Shown: positions 1-14,520, counted from the first letter of the stretch. The stretch: DNA of 64,000 nt from Linepithema humile (GCF_040581485.1 NC_090131.1:4030001-4094000), one strand, 5' to 3'. Numbers and translations: made by a program. Notes: generated by a model not told the origin, from the sequence alone.

Positions 1-3000
1 ATATTGAATTCGTCTCATTTTTTCGAAAATAAAATGTTTTCAAGCAATGAAAAGTTGGATACAATTATTCGCAATGAAATCTTTTTCGTCGATTCAGAAA
101 CTTAATGATGATTCTCATTTAAATAGACTATTATTACCAATTTATTATTTATTTGCAATTACGCAATACAACTGTTTTCTCTGACAATGCAATATTTTTG
201 GACATCTAAACATGTTTCCCAGAAATTCAACCTAAATAGAGGTCGAATACCTCCCCAAACCGATTTCGGTTTCGGTGCTTGTCTCTACTACAAAATAAAT
301 AAAACTAGTAATTGGCGCTGGTCCCACAGTGCACCGGCAGGAAATATCATTCGTCGGAATTGTTTGACAGTTCGACTCGTTGGCTAAATTTTTTAGATAC
401 CGAACATGTACTTCGAGAAATAACAGTAGAAAAATGTTGTATTTAGTGATACAGAGCTAACAATGATTTAATCAAGTTTATCGAAAAATTATTCGAGCAT
501 AAAATAAATGCGTAGCAAAAAAAGCTGAATAAAACTATTTGTAATTCCTATTTCTAATTTTTTTCCAAAAAAATTCCGTAATAAAATTTACCTACATTCC
601 GTCGCCCGATGACAAAAACGAATAAGCTTTGCAACGCTTTTTCGTTTCACCCACATGACACCTTTATCTGTTGGAGAAAAAGAAAGGATCGAAAGCAAGA
701 CGCAAGGCGCTGGAATCTTCGTTCTTATTTCTGTAATTTACACATGTGCCGATATGTCAAACTAAGAATGGATCGACTGCAATTTTGATAACTAACTAAA
801 CAGCCTTCAAAATCATGCGTGAAACAATCGCGATTGTATTTATATGGTAGTCAAAAATCAATGTGCAACTTTCTCTCATCAAACAATTCTTTTTTCAATG
901 CATTTTTTTATATGTTCTAATATATTTAACAAGGATTAGTTTTTTAAAAATAAAAATAATTTCAGAAAATGTATCTCTCTGCTATATTAACTTAGAATAA
1001 ATAATTTGTCCATAAGTTATCGCTGCGAAAGTACAAGTATTATTACAATAGTAATATACACTGCGGAAACTTCGAAAGATAATTTAGTACGGCGCTTAAT
1101 ACGACGGCTGCGTAATGATGGCTTATCGCAATATAGGCTATTTTATAGGCTAATATGATAGAGAAGGATGATGGCGCTGAACATATGAAGCGCGGAGTGA
1201 CACTCCGGAAATTAACGATTTCTAGTTGCTGACAAAGCCGGATTTATGTACCCCCGTGCGCATAGGCGTTCTCGGTATCGAATCGGCTGCTTTAATGAAC
1301 CCCCGAGCAATCCTCCTAACTCTCCACGCACGCAATATACATACGTTACAGCCGCAAACTCAGTTCCGCAACGATGCCGATTTCTGACGAATAGATGCAC
1401 GCATGCAATTTCGATCCGTATGCCGAAAGGCATTGGCGAGCGAACAGAACGCGAACACGCCACGACATTAATGAATATTTAGCTGAAATGTGCATGTAAG
1501 ATGCTTCTTTTCAATACCAAACTAGGTAATCATCATCAGTTTGGAACAAGCCGTAAAGCGTTACTGTATGTTGCAGAAAAATAAGAATACAAAACATCAA
1601 CATAACAAGAACTACTACTAAGAATCAAGATAGTTTTATAATTAAATATAAAATTTCAAGCTTAAAGAAAGTTATATCTATCTGACAAATCCTTTCTTTT
1701 GTAAAACATTTCTATTTCCAACCTACAATAATATAGCTTTGTGTTAAAGTTGAAACTATAATTCAATATTTAAGAGCAGTAACGAGAAAGCTTATATTTT
1801 ACTATCTTTCATTAAAATGGTTAAAGCAATTCTCCATTTTTTAATTGCCATTTATACATGATGTATAAAAAATATATAAAAAGTACGAAATGAGGAAAAA
1901 TACAACGGTAAAGTTGTAAATGTAATGCGATTTGCTTATACAAATTTTGGCAATTAACTTTATGCGCGATGAAATATTTCGTAAGTTCCCGTAGATGAAA
2001 TTTCCTTGTGCATTATCTATACTAAAACTACGGAGTAGAAACCTCGACTCTTTTAGTCCACGGTTTCGCGTAACGTGGTGATTCGTGCAATTTCCGGTTA
2101 CTTAACCCGTGTATTTCCGCGAAGGAGCGCGGTGTAAAAAATATCGTATTGACAGACGGACGGATCCACGTATGTACGCACGTAGATTCGCCATTACTTT
2201 ATAAAGCGGTTCGGAGGACCGGTTGGAACCTACAGCTTCGTGTGAAAGGGTGAGTCGAACCGAACGATACGCGCGCGCACAGCCGGCGCATGCATATGCA
2301 GATTTGCGGCGTTTCGAGGACCGCCTTGTTACCGGCGACCGACCGACTGCAGCAAAGGCCGTAGGATCCCGCATGCCAGTTATAGACATTAACTAAATAT
2401 TTGCGCGAGCCACAGCCAGAGAACCATCGCGCGAGAATGTCTGGGATTAACCTCGGGCGATGGTACGTTAACGCGATGCGGGAGGAAGGAGATTGCTCTG
2501 CGCGCAAGATGCACAGAGAACGAGATGGACGATGAGGAGGGATTCGACCAAGAGGATGACAAGCCGACCGGAAAAGCAGAGACTCAGTTCGAAATTCAAC
2601 GATGAAATGCTAATCCCGCGCGGTTGCACGTCCGCGGCAATCTAGGCTGTGATTACAGTGGAAGAGAAAATAGACGTATGAAATAGTCGTTATAATTTCC
2701 TTTGAGAAAATTATAAAAATTTGTGTGTAACGACGCTCTATATTCCATATAATTTATATTTGTGTCATTAAAGATAATCAATGATAAAAGCTTTTAGGTA
2801 TTTACAATATTCTTCAATATGGATGCTTTATAGTAATTTATAAATTATTAGAGTAATAATCAAATAATGATAAAGTCAGTTTTAATAATACGGCATGTCG
2901 ACACGCTCGTTAACTCTATTAAACAACGAACTCGTTTATTAAAGTATCGCGCGCAGCACTGGCTGTATCAACGACGGCCTCTCTCATCGTTGACATGGTC

Positions 3001-4161
3001 GTGACGGATCAATCGAGTGGCCACTAAACGTGGAAGCGAATTTAAACTGATCAGGCTATCGTTTGATCATTGATTGAATAATACAAATATAGCGCACGAT
3101 TAAAGGATTGAAGCTAAAATTGCTGTAATGTAAATAGTCGCACACACGGAACAAAAAAATGATCGTATTATGCCGTATTTATTCAAGCTAAATATATATA
3201 ACGAAAATATATAATAGAAGATAAATAAAAATCAGAAACGCGATTGTCAGAGCGTAAAAATTATAAGCTATTATTAATCGATGTATAAATAATATTTCGA
3301 CCACAATTTCGAGTTCTTTTTAACTTCAAAAAAGTTCCTAAAATATGATCAAAACAATTTTTATAATTAATTAATAATAATTGATAATTCTTACGTATTG
3401 AAAACCGCTCTTCTGGTTTTTATTATTTTTTATATCATTATTGTAGAATTATAAAATATGAGTGTACGAGAATGAGCAAGAGAGCGAGAGAGAATGTCGG
3501 AACGTTTAATGCATGATTGTTTGCGCGGAATGACTGTTTTGAGTGAATGCAGCGTGTGATTGAAGTTTTGAAAAATAAAGAGAATGTGTGTTTACGTGAT
3601 TGTGGGAACTGAAAATGTATGATAGAGAATTTAAGATAAAAATGAGCGTTTGAGAGCGAATGTAGTGTGCCAAGCGTTTTAAGAAGTCAGTTCAAAGTAT
3701 TTTTGAACGTTTCGAGAGACAGAATTTATGTGAACTTGTTATACTGTTAATAAACTGTTGTTATTATTCTAGTTACTTCTAGCCAACCATTTATCCCACA
3801 TTATTTATCTATAAAAATTACATCTTACAGTTTAGATAAAATTATATTGTATAGTGCAATAACAATATATTCTTATAATACAATTTTTAATTGAAGAATT
3901 AAATAAATAGTTAAATTATGCCGCTCTTTATTAAGTAATATAAAATCTTCTGTCGCCAGCATCTTTATCTAGTAATTCCGGAAAAGCTCCATTGCTTTTT
4001 ATTGAAAGCGGAGGTTATCCGGATAAGGGTTAAAAATTTTCAGAAAATCCCGGGATTTCACGATTTGATCCGCCACGGTCCATTTTATTTTTCACTTTTG
4101 ACAACTGGCCATAGACGTCATTCCACCGGACGGGAATATCTGGTATGCCCGATACTACGAC

Positions 4162-4218
4162 GGTATGCGCACAGTACAAATGCACGTGCGTGTCGTAAGA
4201 CACACGTGTACGCATACC
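4162..4218. repeat. Interrupted inverted repeat
   Basis: The outer arms ggtatgcg (4162-4169) and cgcatacc (4211-4218) are perfectly complementary. Inside them, an imperfect stem built on cacgtgcgtgtc and gacacacgtg closes on the loop gtaa. The structure is seen directly; no function is known. It lies in one of the GC-richer islands of the long intron. Confidence 0.45.
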
Positions 4219-5608
4219 AGGGACGGTGTCGAACTGCACGCGCACACGAAAATCGGGTCACCAGAATGGTACTCATTTCAAACCGGTCCTCGAGAGCGGA
4301 TCACCCCTATTTTACGGACACCCGCGTGCACGCAATCGCACGCAATTGCAGCCTGAGAGGCGAGAATACGTGTGTATGTACCTCGAATTTACAATTATTA
4401 TCGATCGTATAATCGTGTTCGGCCAGTTTTACCGTACGTTGCACCGGCGAATTAAATCTTCGATTGATCGAACGAATCCGTGGCCTAAATGCTCGTTGCT
4501 GTCTACCACGCAAATGTACGACTGGTTTTTTTGATCATTTTAGTAATAAATCTTAATTTATAAGAATAGAGTTACATTCTTTTATGATATATTTGTATAT
4601 TTATTTCTATTGTTATAAAGATTACAGAAAATAATCAAAAATTTGCAAACAATTAAATATTAAACATTTCTCTTTGTCGAGGTAAATTTATCTTGAATCC
4701 TCTTAAAATTCTCCATTAGATAATATTTATGATATTAATGATTTTTGAGCGAAATCACGATGAATGGTGTATCAATGCTCGTGTCGGTAAGTTGTTATGT
4801 TGCGCTTGTATACAAATGACGGTGCACTTCGCCAGCGCGTTTTGTTCATTGCAAACTGTGGGTGTATCTATACGCGTACATGAAATAACGAGTGCTGTTC
4901 GCTACATGTGTTCACGAGTTACGCGCACGATACGCACGTTTTTGTCCCATAAATAAGGCACACTCTTGCTGAAAGCAACGTTGATAATCGCCGTGCTTTT
5001 ATGTTTTAAGAGAATGCGAAGCACATTACTATTTACTATGACATAGAATACGCGGACAATGCGCAATGTAATTTGCCTTCATAACTCATATATTTCCACA
5101 CACACTCTTCTTTTAATGTCGGATTTTAATATTTTTACGAACAAATGTTTTTTGAAAACAAAATTTTTATGTACCTGTGAACTGTCCTAATATCTTCTGT
5201 GAAATAAAAATTTTATTTGAATTTACATATATTTCGATGAAAAACAACTGACTGCTTTCAAACGACTAAATTTATTCACTATATCACATACCAACTATAA
5301 CTTCCAAATTGTGCGTTGAGCCTCGACATTATAGAAAAATTTACTTATAAAAACATGGAAAATAATTATCAAAATTATATTAATAAAAGAACAAAATAGT
5401 CTGCACTGCTATCGATTAAATATATAGAGCAAAACAGATTATAAACTGTACATTTCCAATATCGGAAGCCAATTAGTGAATATCAATTCATTGTACGATA
5501 ATGTAGTTAAAAAACCAAACTGCGATCCGATGTCATGAGTAAATAGCATGAATAAATACCAATTAACGGAAATCTGTATAAAACACCGATAAAACCAATA
5601 CATAAACT

Positions 5609-5622
5609 CAGCTGATCAGCTG
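5609..5622. repeat. 14-bp perfect palindrome of two E-boxes
   Basis: CAGCTGATCAGCTG is its own reverse complement and holds two CAGCTG E-box hexamers around GATC. Such sites can bind bHLH dimers; that role here is a guess. A near copy with one changed base (CAGTTGATCAGCTG) lies at 57,841-57,854. Confidence 0.4.
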
Positions 5623-8430
5623 CGGTAAAATTTGTCAATTACTATTTAATTTAGCATGCATGCAATGCGCTTTGATATATGTTTCAAAGATAGAAAATTT
5701 AGGACATTAAAGCGATAAAATGAGAAAATCTAACAATGCGTGCGAAATTAATAAAATTCTACGTAATGCAATCGAGTGACAAAATTCCAAATTTGAAAAT
5801 TGCGAAACAGAATTTTCTATTAATTTAAAACGATATTAACGTGATCGCAAACTATAGTAGGACCATTATATATCAGCTCGCTCGTTCCTTTTGCACATGA
5901 CATATCAGAATATTATGCTCCGACATAACGCTGATAATTACACAAATCAAATTACTCGCCTGCTCTACATTTACTCATCCTGATAATTAACGTCTCCTGT
6001 CGGCGGTAATGTAATATGGCGGATGTAGTATGCAACGCGAATAAAGCGTGAGAATGTATGCGGGATATGTCTTCTCGACTTACAAGCCAAGAAGAAAAGC
6101 GATAGTAATATCGTTTGCCGTGCGACTCGTTTGTTAACGCGACGCATCAATTTCTCTCATTTATGCATTTGCACTTCTCACTTACGCATTACTTTTCAAA
6201 TAAAAGGATAATATAATTGTTTTCATTTAATATAGAAATAACATTTCTCAGACGCAAATTTTCAAATAATAATAAAATTATACGCCGGTCGCGGAGAAAC
6301 GATAACGCTCCATGTTTTTATTCCTTCCACGAAGCGAAGTAAGAGGAATTATTTGCATGTAACAAGATCGAGAAGAGAAAAAAGGGCTGCGTTATGACCT
6401 CCGTGAGAAACTTATTCGAAAATGCGCCATTACATTGAAATACCGCAATGCGTTTCGTTGAAGGGGGACGACATGATTCGATCGCTCCTTTATGTCGCGC
6501 TTTAGATATAAAGCGGAACCAAGTTTACCTGCTAGAAGCTATTTTTCCTTAGTGCTTCAATCTTATTTTCAGCAAAAACAAAATAAAAACTGAAATATGC
6601 GTTAATATGAAATAGTTACATTTTTTACTATAGCTTGCAATATATAAAATAGCACAACTATAGTATTACAGTCTTCGTGTAAGACATAAATCAATTGATA
6701 AACATATCCACATATCAGAAATGAATGATATAAGAAATGCCGTATGCGCAGTATGAAAATCAGTTTTCACCCTTAGTGTATTAGAAAATGAACAAACACC
6801 GCGTCGCAATTTAGCCCGAAATGCACATGGAGCGCCGTTTCCATCGGCGACGTGTAAACCGAGCGCTTCGGAGCGGCACTCTTACTTGAGTGCAATGCTC
6901 GCCATACGAGCAACTACGCGTGACACTCCAAACAACGATGATTTAATCAACCCCGCTACGAAAGCAGCACTCGGCGGCGCTTCGATTGCGGCTGCCGTGC
7001 TTAACGACCGAATCGTTTCCTGCAGGTTAACGCGATTAGTCCGCCCCATTAGCGCGTTCGCGTTTAAGCGCCGCGCTGCGTCGCGTCGGCGATTACGGGG
7101 AGGCAAGTCAGGTCAGTCACCGAACACGGTCTTAGATCTTCCCTCCATGCAAAGCGCTTCGGCTTCGGCGATTGAAAAAATTCTCCCGAGAAAAGATGAC
7201 AACCGAGAAACGATTTCGCCCAGCGAATTTTATGCGATAAGTGCGTGGGAACACGGATTCCTCCCTCATCGATTTTCCGCAGTAAATGGCAGTGGGTAAA
7301 ATTTATAGTCTCAAGATAGTCTCTTTAAACGGCAGGATTTCAACGATCTTGCAGTTTCTCACCAATGTCCAAACAACGAGAGGAATCGTACAAATAACGT
7401 GTTGCACATTATTACGTGTCGCATTATTATTTAAGTACGCTATTTTCAGTTATTGTCCGATCCGATTTAACTGCTACTAAAAAAATCGATAATGCTGTAG
7501 ATAAAAATAATACGAGTATATCGGAATAACCGTGAATACTTGAGAAAGTCATTTATTTTCATTCGTTTCGTCGCGAATGATTAGCGACGATTAATGAGCG
7601 TCAGGTTGGAAGGATTAGGATTTACGAACGAGCAAACAGTTTCCATCATTCAGAAAAGTAAACGACTGACATAAAGTAGTTCATGAAGTGAAATCGATAG
7701 TGACACTGATCATTCGCCGGCAAACATCTTTCGAACTTCTTAATATGCTGCTTGTGCTCGTGTGATATTTCACGAGGTAAATTACGATTTCACCGATAAT
7801 TATAGCTCGATGCACACGTTTAAACATTAGATTATAAACTACGATTAATACGTAATTATGTGCTGTACAATATCACCGATACGCGACTGTGATGATAACG
7901 CTCAGCGAAGAGGTCAATAAGTTCAGTAAACATCGTAAATTTGATTATAAATTTACTTTTTCAATTAAAACGACAATTGTGGCGGCAATGCAATTATTTA
8001 ATATTGTAAATAATTGTATACAGTTGTATAAACAAAGTATTATAGAAATTCTCGTTTATTTCTTCTCATTTAAATTTTCTAATTAAATAAAAATTTATTT
8101 AAAAAATGCAAAAATTATTAAAAAAATTAAATTATTAAAATTATTAGAAAAAAAATTGCATCCACATAATTTCTTCAGAGAAAAATGTTTGTTGAAATAA
8201 ATTATTATAAAAATGTGACTTATTAAACATAAATTAAATTGCCATGCGATTATAATGAATTTCATTATTTCAGCAAATAAAAACCTCAAAGTTTAACCAA
8301 ACTTATTAATTTTGCAGATATATAAGTGTTATTATAAAGGAAGTACTTTCTTTTACGACTGCAATCGCAAAAGTCACAGGAAAGAACAATACAGAAACGC
8401 AAGAAAAATTAAACTAGCCGACAATTCTGA

Positions 8431-8470
8431 GATAGTATTATTCAGTGAGTGATAGTATTGTTCAGTGAGA
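8431..8470. repeat. 20-bp tandem duplication
   Basis: Two adjacent 20-bp units, gatagtattattcagtgagt (8431-8450) and gatagtattgttcagtgaga (8451-8470), differ at two positions. This looks like a small slippage duplication in noncoding DNA. Confidence 0.7.
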
Positions 8471-11400
8471 CGCTCTGAGATAAAAGGAAGCAGAGCAATC
8501 CTCATGAAAAACAGAGAATCCAAATTGAAATTACAATGCCTCGATCGATCTTCCGCGGCCTTTTAACAGCAAATACAAGTCCTGGGCAGACCGGCGCTAC
8601 ATCATTCGTTCATATTATCCACGTAATTCCTTTTATTTTCTTCACTCCTTACCGCGCTTGAAATAAATTGATATAACTATGCCGAAAAGCTGACCACATC
8701 AATTTTCCACGGAGCCGATTAATTTAGGTCTGTAAAGCTGGCACTCCGAAATGCGAACTTTTACAAAACTTGTTTGATTGTCCACAATTCGACTATATTT
8801 GTCCATACGTAATTTTCATCTTGCAGAGAATAAAATAAGAAAAGAGAACAAAAAAATTTTGAGTAAATCAATATGGTCAATTTTTAAACAATCAAATACC
8901 GCATAAGTTTTATAAAAATTCGCATTTCGAGATGCCATAGTTTCACACCTCCGATTAATTTACAGAATAAATCCCAAAATCAGCAAAAAATAAATACATA
9001 ATTTTATTTCTCAATAAAATCTTAGTCTCTTTTTATTATATTTGTAAAGCATCACAAATGAAAGACAACTGCTCGTAGTTAAGTCTCGATTTATGCATGA
9101 CAGACTGAAAATATCTATCCGGCAAGTTGCAACATCCTCGGAATAGAATAGCTCGATGTTTACGATTTAATGCATTCGCCTTTCCTCACAACGCGTCATG
9201 GAATACACGGACGTTATGCCACCTGCCACACTGCGTGTATGGCTGTATGCGATATGCCTGTCTTCACGTGTCACGAATGAAACAACTATATACTCTTCCA
9301 GTAGTTAATGTAGCTAATTATCATATTAACTATTAAATTCGATAGTCAACCTATTTTAATATATTATATACGAAAAAAAATTGTAACACGCACCTATTTT
9401 GAATCCATATTTAGAAATATATTTAGAAACATATTTTAGAAATACTTCAAAAGGTTTGTTAACTATGAAAACTAGTCCGGTAAATCATATGTGACGTCTA
9501 AAATCAAGAATGATGGCAAAGGAATGCGCGTGAATCCAGTTTCTATGGTTTTTTATACTTGTAATAACCAAGTGCAGATATGTAACGAAGACCGTACGTA
9601 TGTGCACTGTAATTCAAGTGATCGCGAATGTGCATCTCAATCTTCCTGATTCGTGTCCCGCATACGGAATAAATGCTTCCGCATGTTAATGATTTTGTTA
9701 CAAGCAGGCTACCGCGGCTATGAAATGCATCTCGATTCTCGGGGTGATTGACCGCAATCTTGGCCGATATGCAAGTAAAATTTCACAGTGCAGAAATAAG
9801 CCGAATCTCTTTCATAATGTGTGCCAGATTTTAACGAGCACACTTGGCACTCCTAGTAGTTCCATAAAATTGATGTATGAGTATAAATATATAAATAATA
9901 ATAATAAAATATGTACAAATATATCTATTATTTATATATTATTTGTATAAATTCAACTATACACGTAAATAATATTTGCACAAATATTTGATTATTATTC
10001 TGCACTTATATCACAGCGTTTTCCTTCCCGAATTTTGTGCGAGATATTATAATTTAGAATACAGACGTGAAGCTAACGTAATCGTTTCTTACTGTTCTCA
10101 AAATTTAGAAGGGCGCAAGTCTGAAGTGACGACACCTTCTCTTATGGATTAAGTAATTAGGAGCAACTTCTCATAATTACGTAACTCCCCGGTATGAATA
10201 CGAGACATAACTTCGTATACTTAATTGTAGCCCTAATCTATTCTAATCTAATCTAAGTCGGTGTCGTGCAATTTCGAGTTATGGACGGGAGAATGGTGTG
10301 TAAATTAGCGCGTATAAATTTCATTATATGCGCGGCACGATACTAATTATCCGTACGACATTTCTAGTTTCAGTTGACAAATTGCGACCTGAATTTTACA
10401 CGAATACAACAACTGTGATTTATCACATTCCCTAATCATAATATGTACAAATATACATATATCTAATATATTGCAACGGACAGACACGTTCGATGTGCAC
10501 ATTAATGTAGCAATATGAGGAAGATATCTCACGCCATTATAATAAATGATATACGCAGTAGCGGTTGAATAAAGGGATTACCCAGTCACGGACGGTATCA
10601 CGAAATTGTGTCACCCAATTAGTACGCAAGATTTTGGTCAGATTAATTTAACCGACGATGATTTATGTGAAACATATATAGTCTTTTTATGAAAACCCAA
10701 CGAGCTGTAGAAACCGCGCCTGAAAATCACGGTAGCCCGAGAGTTTATCCAGTGAAGCGTCCGGCGTTTTACGGTAGCGCGAACGTACGTGTACGATTGG
10801 TCGTGTCGCACGCGATCACGCGAAAGTACCGAATTGGAACGGGTGCCGCGGTAGAGGCTGCCGCACTCTGTCATTATTCACGTCACATTAAGCATTTATT
10901 ATGTTTAACGTTACATTTACCTCGAGGTTCGTTCGCTTCCCAAGTTCGATGTAACATGTTAATGCATAACTCGATCAGTACCAGAGGTCGCGGCCGCGCA
11001 TTTAAATAACAGTTCTATCGCGACAAACTCTGAACGTGTTATAATTTCCCTACTTTGGTAGTGCAGTGCAGTAATTCTCCGATTATAAAATCGCTGCTCG
11101 CAACGGGCCAATATATCTTATAATAAGAATGCGAACTTGTTTACCTTTTATGAAGTGTCCCATAAATCTTGCCGGCGACTCCCCGGGGACAATAGTAACG
11201 CGAAAATGAAAGCAAGCGAGATAGAGCAGTATCTAAGGAATCGTCTCTTACAGTCGGTATCAGATAAGGCTCGAGCTCGCCCGCCGCGAGCTCGAGTATC
11301 GAAAAAATACTGAAAATAACTCGTAATTTCTTACTACTGTAGCTTCTCTCTCTATTTATCTCCAATTTAACTTTTTTCTTGTTTCGCACGTTATTAAGCT

Positions 11401-12503
11401 GCGAGTTTGATTTATTTCATAATAAAACTTAAAGAAAAATTAAAAATTTACAATTAAGCCATTAATCATGATCTGAATTAATATGTTAATATCTGATTAG
11501 ATAGATAATAAAATCTAGTATCAATATATACTAACGTATTATTATAAATATTAATTAATTCTAACCAGGTATAATTAATATCAGGTATTAAATCATATCT
11601 GTCAAATCACTAATAGTATAATTACGCATTATGTGTGCATATTACGTTATATTCATAAGAATTATAATTACGGCAGGACATTACAATCCAAATATAGCCT
11701 GTACAAGAGTCACACTATAAAATGCATGACCTTTGACAGTTAAAAAATTTCATAATAATGCATTATGAAATGATTTCACGATAATTATGGAATATTGGAA
11801 ATTACCCAATCAACGATCGAGCGATCTCTTGGAGAATCGAAGAATCAGAATTGAATTGAAATTCATGGGTCACGATCTAATTTAACTACATGGCAGATAA
11901 AGATACAGTCCAGGAAATGTGGGAGATTATCATTCTTTTTTCTCTATGACTGTCTCGAGCGGGATTCTGCAGGATTATTATTCCGTGGAACATGGAAGTT
12001 GATCCCATAATGTGACCATATGAACGAGCAATAGGGTCACATGGAATTTAAAGTACAATCAACCACCGCTTATTTTCATATAAATAAGAGCATATGCAAA
12101 GCATTAGAAAATAGATTAGAAAAATATTCTTAAGAAAGAAATTACATCTCGATTTATAAATCATAATATGTAATATTAATATATACGTAGTGCGTAACCG
12201 ATGCGAATAGAATGCGTATTTTTTTATTTTAAAAGTTACTGCAGTAATACATCAAACAGTTTATAAAATGGACAATAATAAATCTGAACAAGTATCATAA
12301 AAATTATTTTCGTTTATAGAAGCATGATAAATGTGAACTGATGAGCTGCAACAAATTTATGCAAACGTACTCGCTCAGCACGTGATATGTTTAAATATGT
12401 ATAAAAATTATTTAAGAATAAAAATTCCAGCGTACATACCAAATGCTTTTCAAATTTATATGCAAACCGCAGCGGAAAATTTAATAAAAATTATGTATAT
12501 ATG

Positions 12504-12508
<5 letters not shown>

Positions 12509-12538
<30 letters not shown>
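12509..12538. repeat. (TA)n microsatellite
   Basis: An uninterrupted run of TA dinucleotides of about 30 bp within noncoding AT-rich sequence. Confidence 0.9.
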
Positions 12539-12540
<2 letters not shown>

Positions 12541-13068
12541 TGTCAAATATTGATTTCACGTGCACATATTTTTTACAAGCTTGTGATCAAAATAAGTAGA
12601 AAAATAAAAAATGTGCCGATATACACTAAATTGATTATGAAAATATATATATGTATATATTTGAAAAATTATTAAACACACACAACAAATATATTTTGAC
12701 GTTATTTGAAAATTTAAACTTGCAACAAGAGTATTTCAAAGTAGTTTTATTTTACTACTGAAAATTCGCATTTGAATATGCGTTAAACAAATTAGTTTCT
12801 CGTATTTATTTATTGCAGTATTATTACTCAAAGTATTATTACTCATTAACTTATATGTTGCGTTAACAGTTTCATAGTATGAAAAAAGAACACAAACAAA
12901 ATACTAATAACATTTTACAGAACATAAGATAATACATAACCTAAGCAATGTGCGAACGATTTCTATCATGCACGGCAGATATTACATCGATGACATTGTT
13001 TGATGTATTACTGATTTTCCATGAAACCTCATGAAACATAGGGCCAGCTGACGTGAATGATGCCTTAC

Positions 13069-13158
13069 CTTGGTATCTCTGGACGTGTGGTAGTAGTAAA
13101 CAAAGGCGAACATCCACGCGCATGACACGAGCAATGCGATCTTGACGTTTCGCCGCAT
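13069..13158 (-). CDS. Polypeptide GalNAc-transferase 2-like, first coding exon (partial gene)
   Basis: Read on the minus strand, ATG at 13,158 opens 30 codons ending exactly at a splice donor (AAG then gtaagg), phase 0. The peptide starts MRRNVKIALLVSCAWMFAF and continues with a YYY run and HTSRDTK. It has a short basic cytoplasmic tail (MRRNVK) and one hydrophobic anchor, the signature of a Golgi type II membrane enzyme. The MRR-plus-anchor-plus-YY pattern resembles the N-terminus of GALNT2/Pgant2, which start mucin-type O-glycosylation by moving GalNAc from UDP-GalNAc to Ser/Thr. The catalytic and ricin-type lectin domains would lie beyond the left edge of the window. Assignment rests on 30 residues only, so the paralog is uncertain; another Golgi type II enzyme is possible. 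Confidence 0.6.
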
Positions 13159-14520
13159 GACTGCTCCCGGCTCACGTTATTTCGCGTCTCACGTTTCTCG
13201 CCCACCCGACTGATTCCCAATGGTAAGCCTCCTCACCGCAAATCCTTTTCTCTCACGAAACAGAGCACGCACACCCGCGACCGAGAACGCGGCGTAACGC
13301 CACAAAACACCACAATACGCACGTACCGGCAGCCGAAGCCATACTGCCGAAGCTGGCCAGATGCAAGGACTGTAATGCTCGCCGAGCGCCCTCGCTTGAG
13401 CGTCGCCATCTATTGATGGCGTGCCTAACTAAACTACATGGATTCGCGCGCAAAGAGGCGCCATGTTTCAGACGCAAAGCTAAAAATATGTTAAGAAATC
13501 CGAAACAAATGTAATATATTAAAATGCACTCACCGGTGAATATCTCGCTGTTACATTTCTTGGCGCCGCCGCTGTTGCGATCCGCTGGCTTCGGCTTTGC
13601 TCCAATTATCTTGTCTCAACACATTTGCATGGCACTACTTTTCACTTTTCACATATACGTCCGATCACACGATTTACACGGCACTCCCGAATTTTACGAG
13701 CGCGACGCATCCTCAATACGAAATTGCGCGATGATTCCAAACGCGATGATTCCAATACGAACTCAATCAAACGCAGAACGATTAAATAATTCTCCATTAA
13801 ATAATTCTGCATCGCGCATCGACTATCTCGAACAGAGCAGCATTGTGAGACAAAAATATTATTGAAAGGGTCGACTCGATTATTTGAAAGGGCTAATTAT
13901 TATCACTTGCTTTTATTATCACGTTGACCGGCAATGCACACGACACTCGTAACACACGATTATAAGCGCGATGTACTTCTATACGAACACAAACGCGAAA
14001 TGCGACGATCGTCCGTAATGTCGTTCGACATTCTCGTTACTATCGATGAAAGCAATAAAGCAACTTCACATCGATGACTCGGCAAATAATGTCCGATGCA
14101 ACTGACATGGATTTTACAAATATGGAAAAACTAAATCGCGATCGTATCGACTTATTAATACCCGATGTTGATCGCCTATTGTTCAATTTTATATTTCCGA
14201 AACTCGCCAGATACGTTTAGAAGATCGAAAAAAGAAGGTAGCCTCGCGACAACGCTCCGACATTAGGCGAGCAGAGTACGATACAACGAGACGATTGGCT
14301 TTACAAGTGTCGAAAGACTCGCAATCATATCATACATGCTAATAAACACCTTCCGGCGATCATCCTTGACTGGTGTTTACGCGTAGACTTATTTGGAACG
14401 AGACAAAACATTCGTGTAACACAGAACGACGTTCACTTGCAACGAACATTATCGCCATATTCCCGCGCACAGATGACTGTGAAGTAAACAGATCTCGTGA
14501 CGTCACATTAAACGTTACGT
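13159..14520 (-). promoter_or_regulatory. 5' UTR / promoter region of the GALNT2-like gene
   Basis: The stretch upstream of the ATG at 13,158 is clearly richer in G, C and CpG than the flanking AT-rich DNA, especially 13,130-13,480 and 13,900-14,520. This is what one expects around a broadly expressed insect promoter. No transcription start can be fixed by eye. Open frames seen here (for example on the minus strand 13,253-13,477) are arginine-rich composition artefacts. A hairpin made of CGCCATC (13,404-13,410) and GATGGCG (13,415-13,421) with a 4-base loop lies inside it. Micro-duplications (gcgatgattccaa twice near 13,730; attaaataattct twice near 13,785) are also present. Confidence 0.4.

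Larger units (their letters stand above)
1..13068 (-). other. Long first intron of the GALNT2-like gene; no exon recognised
   Basis: This stretch lies 3' of the splice donor (gtaagg read on the minus strand) of the only coding exon of a GalNAc-transferase-like gene, so it is inferred to be its first intron, running off the left edge. I read the longer open frames on both strands and found no glycosyltransferase motif (no DxH-type or ricin-lectin motif) and no convincing exon bounded by splice sites. Most of it is AT-rich filler. GC/CpG-richer islands occur near 1,200-1,480, 2,040-2,660, 4,020-4,530, 6,820-7,290 and 10,700-11,010. Open frames there on both strands overlap and look like by-products of local base composition. 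The islands could be regulatory elements or unspliced noncoding exons. Confidence 0.55.

Noticed and set aside
2102..2507. Two overlapping minus-strand frames of 95 and 102 codons
   Set aside because: Cys/Arg/Ser-rich chance frames in a GC-rich island; no glycosyltransferase-like motif that would make them exons of the GALNT2-like gene.
6882..7299. Long opposing open frames (137 codons plus, 74 codons minus)
   Set aside because: No splice-consistent neighbours, no domain, Arg/Ala/Ser-rich composition typical of CpG-rich noncoding DNA, and both strands open at once.
12382..12675. 97-codon plus frame
   Set aside because: Ile/Tyr-rich translation of a (TA)n microsatellite.
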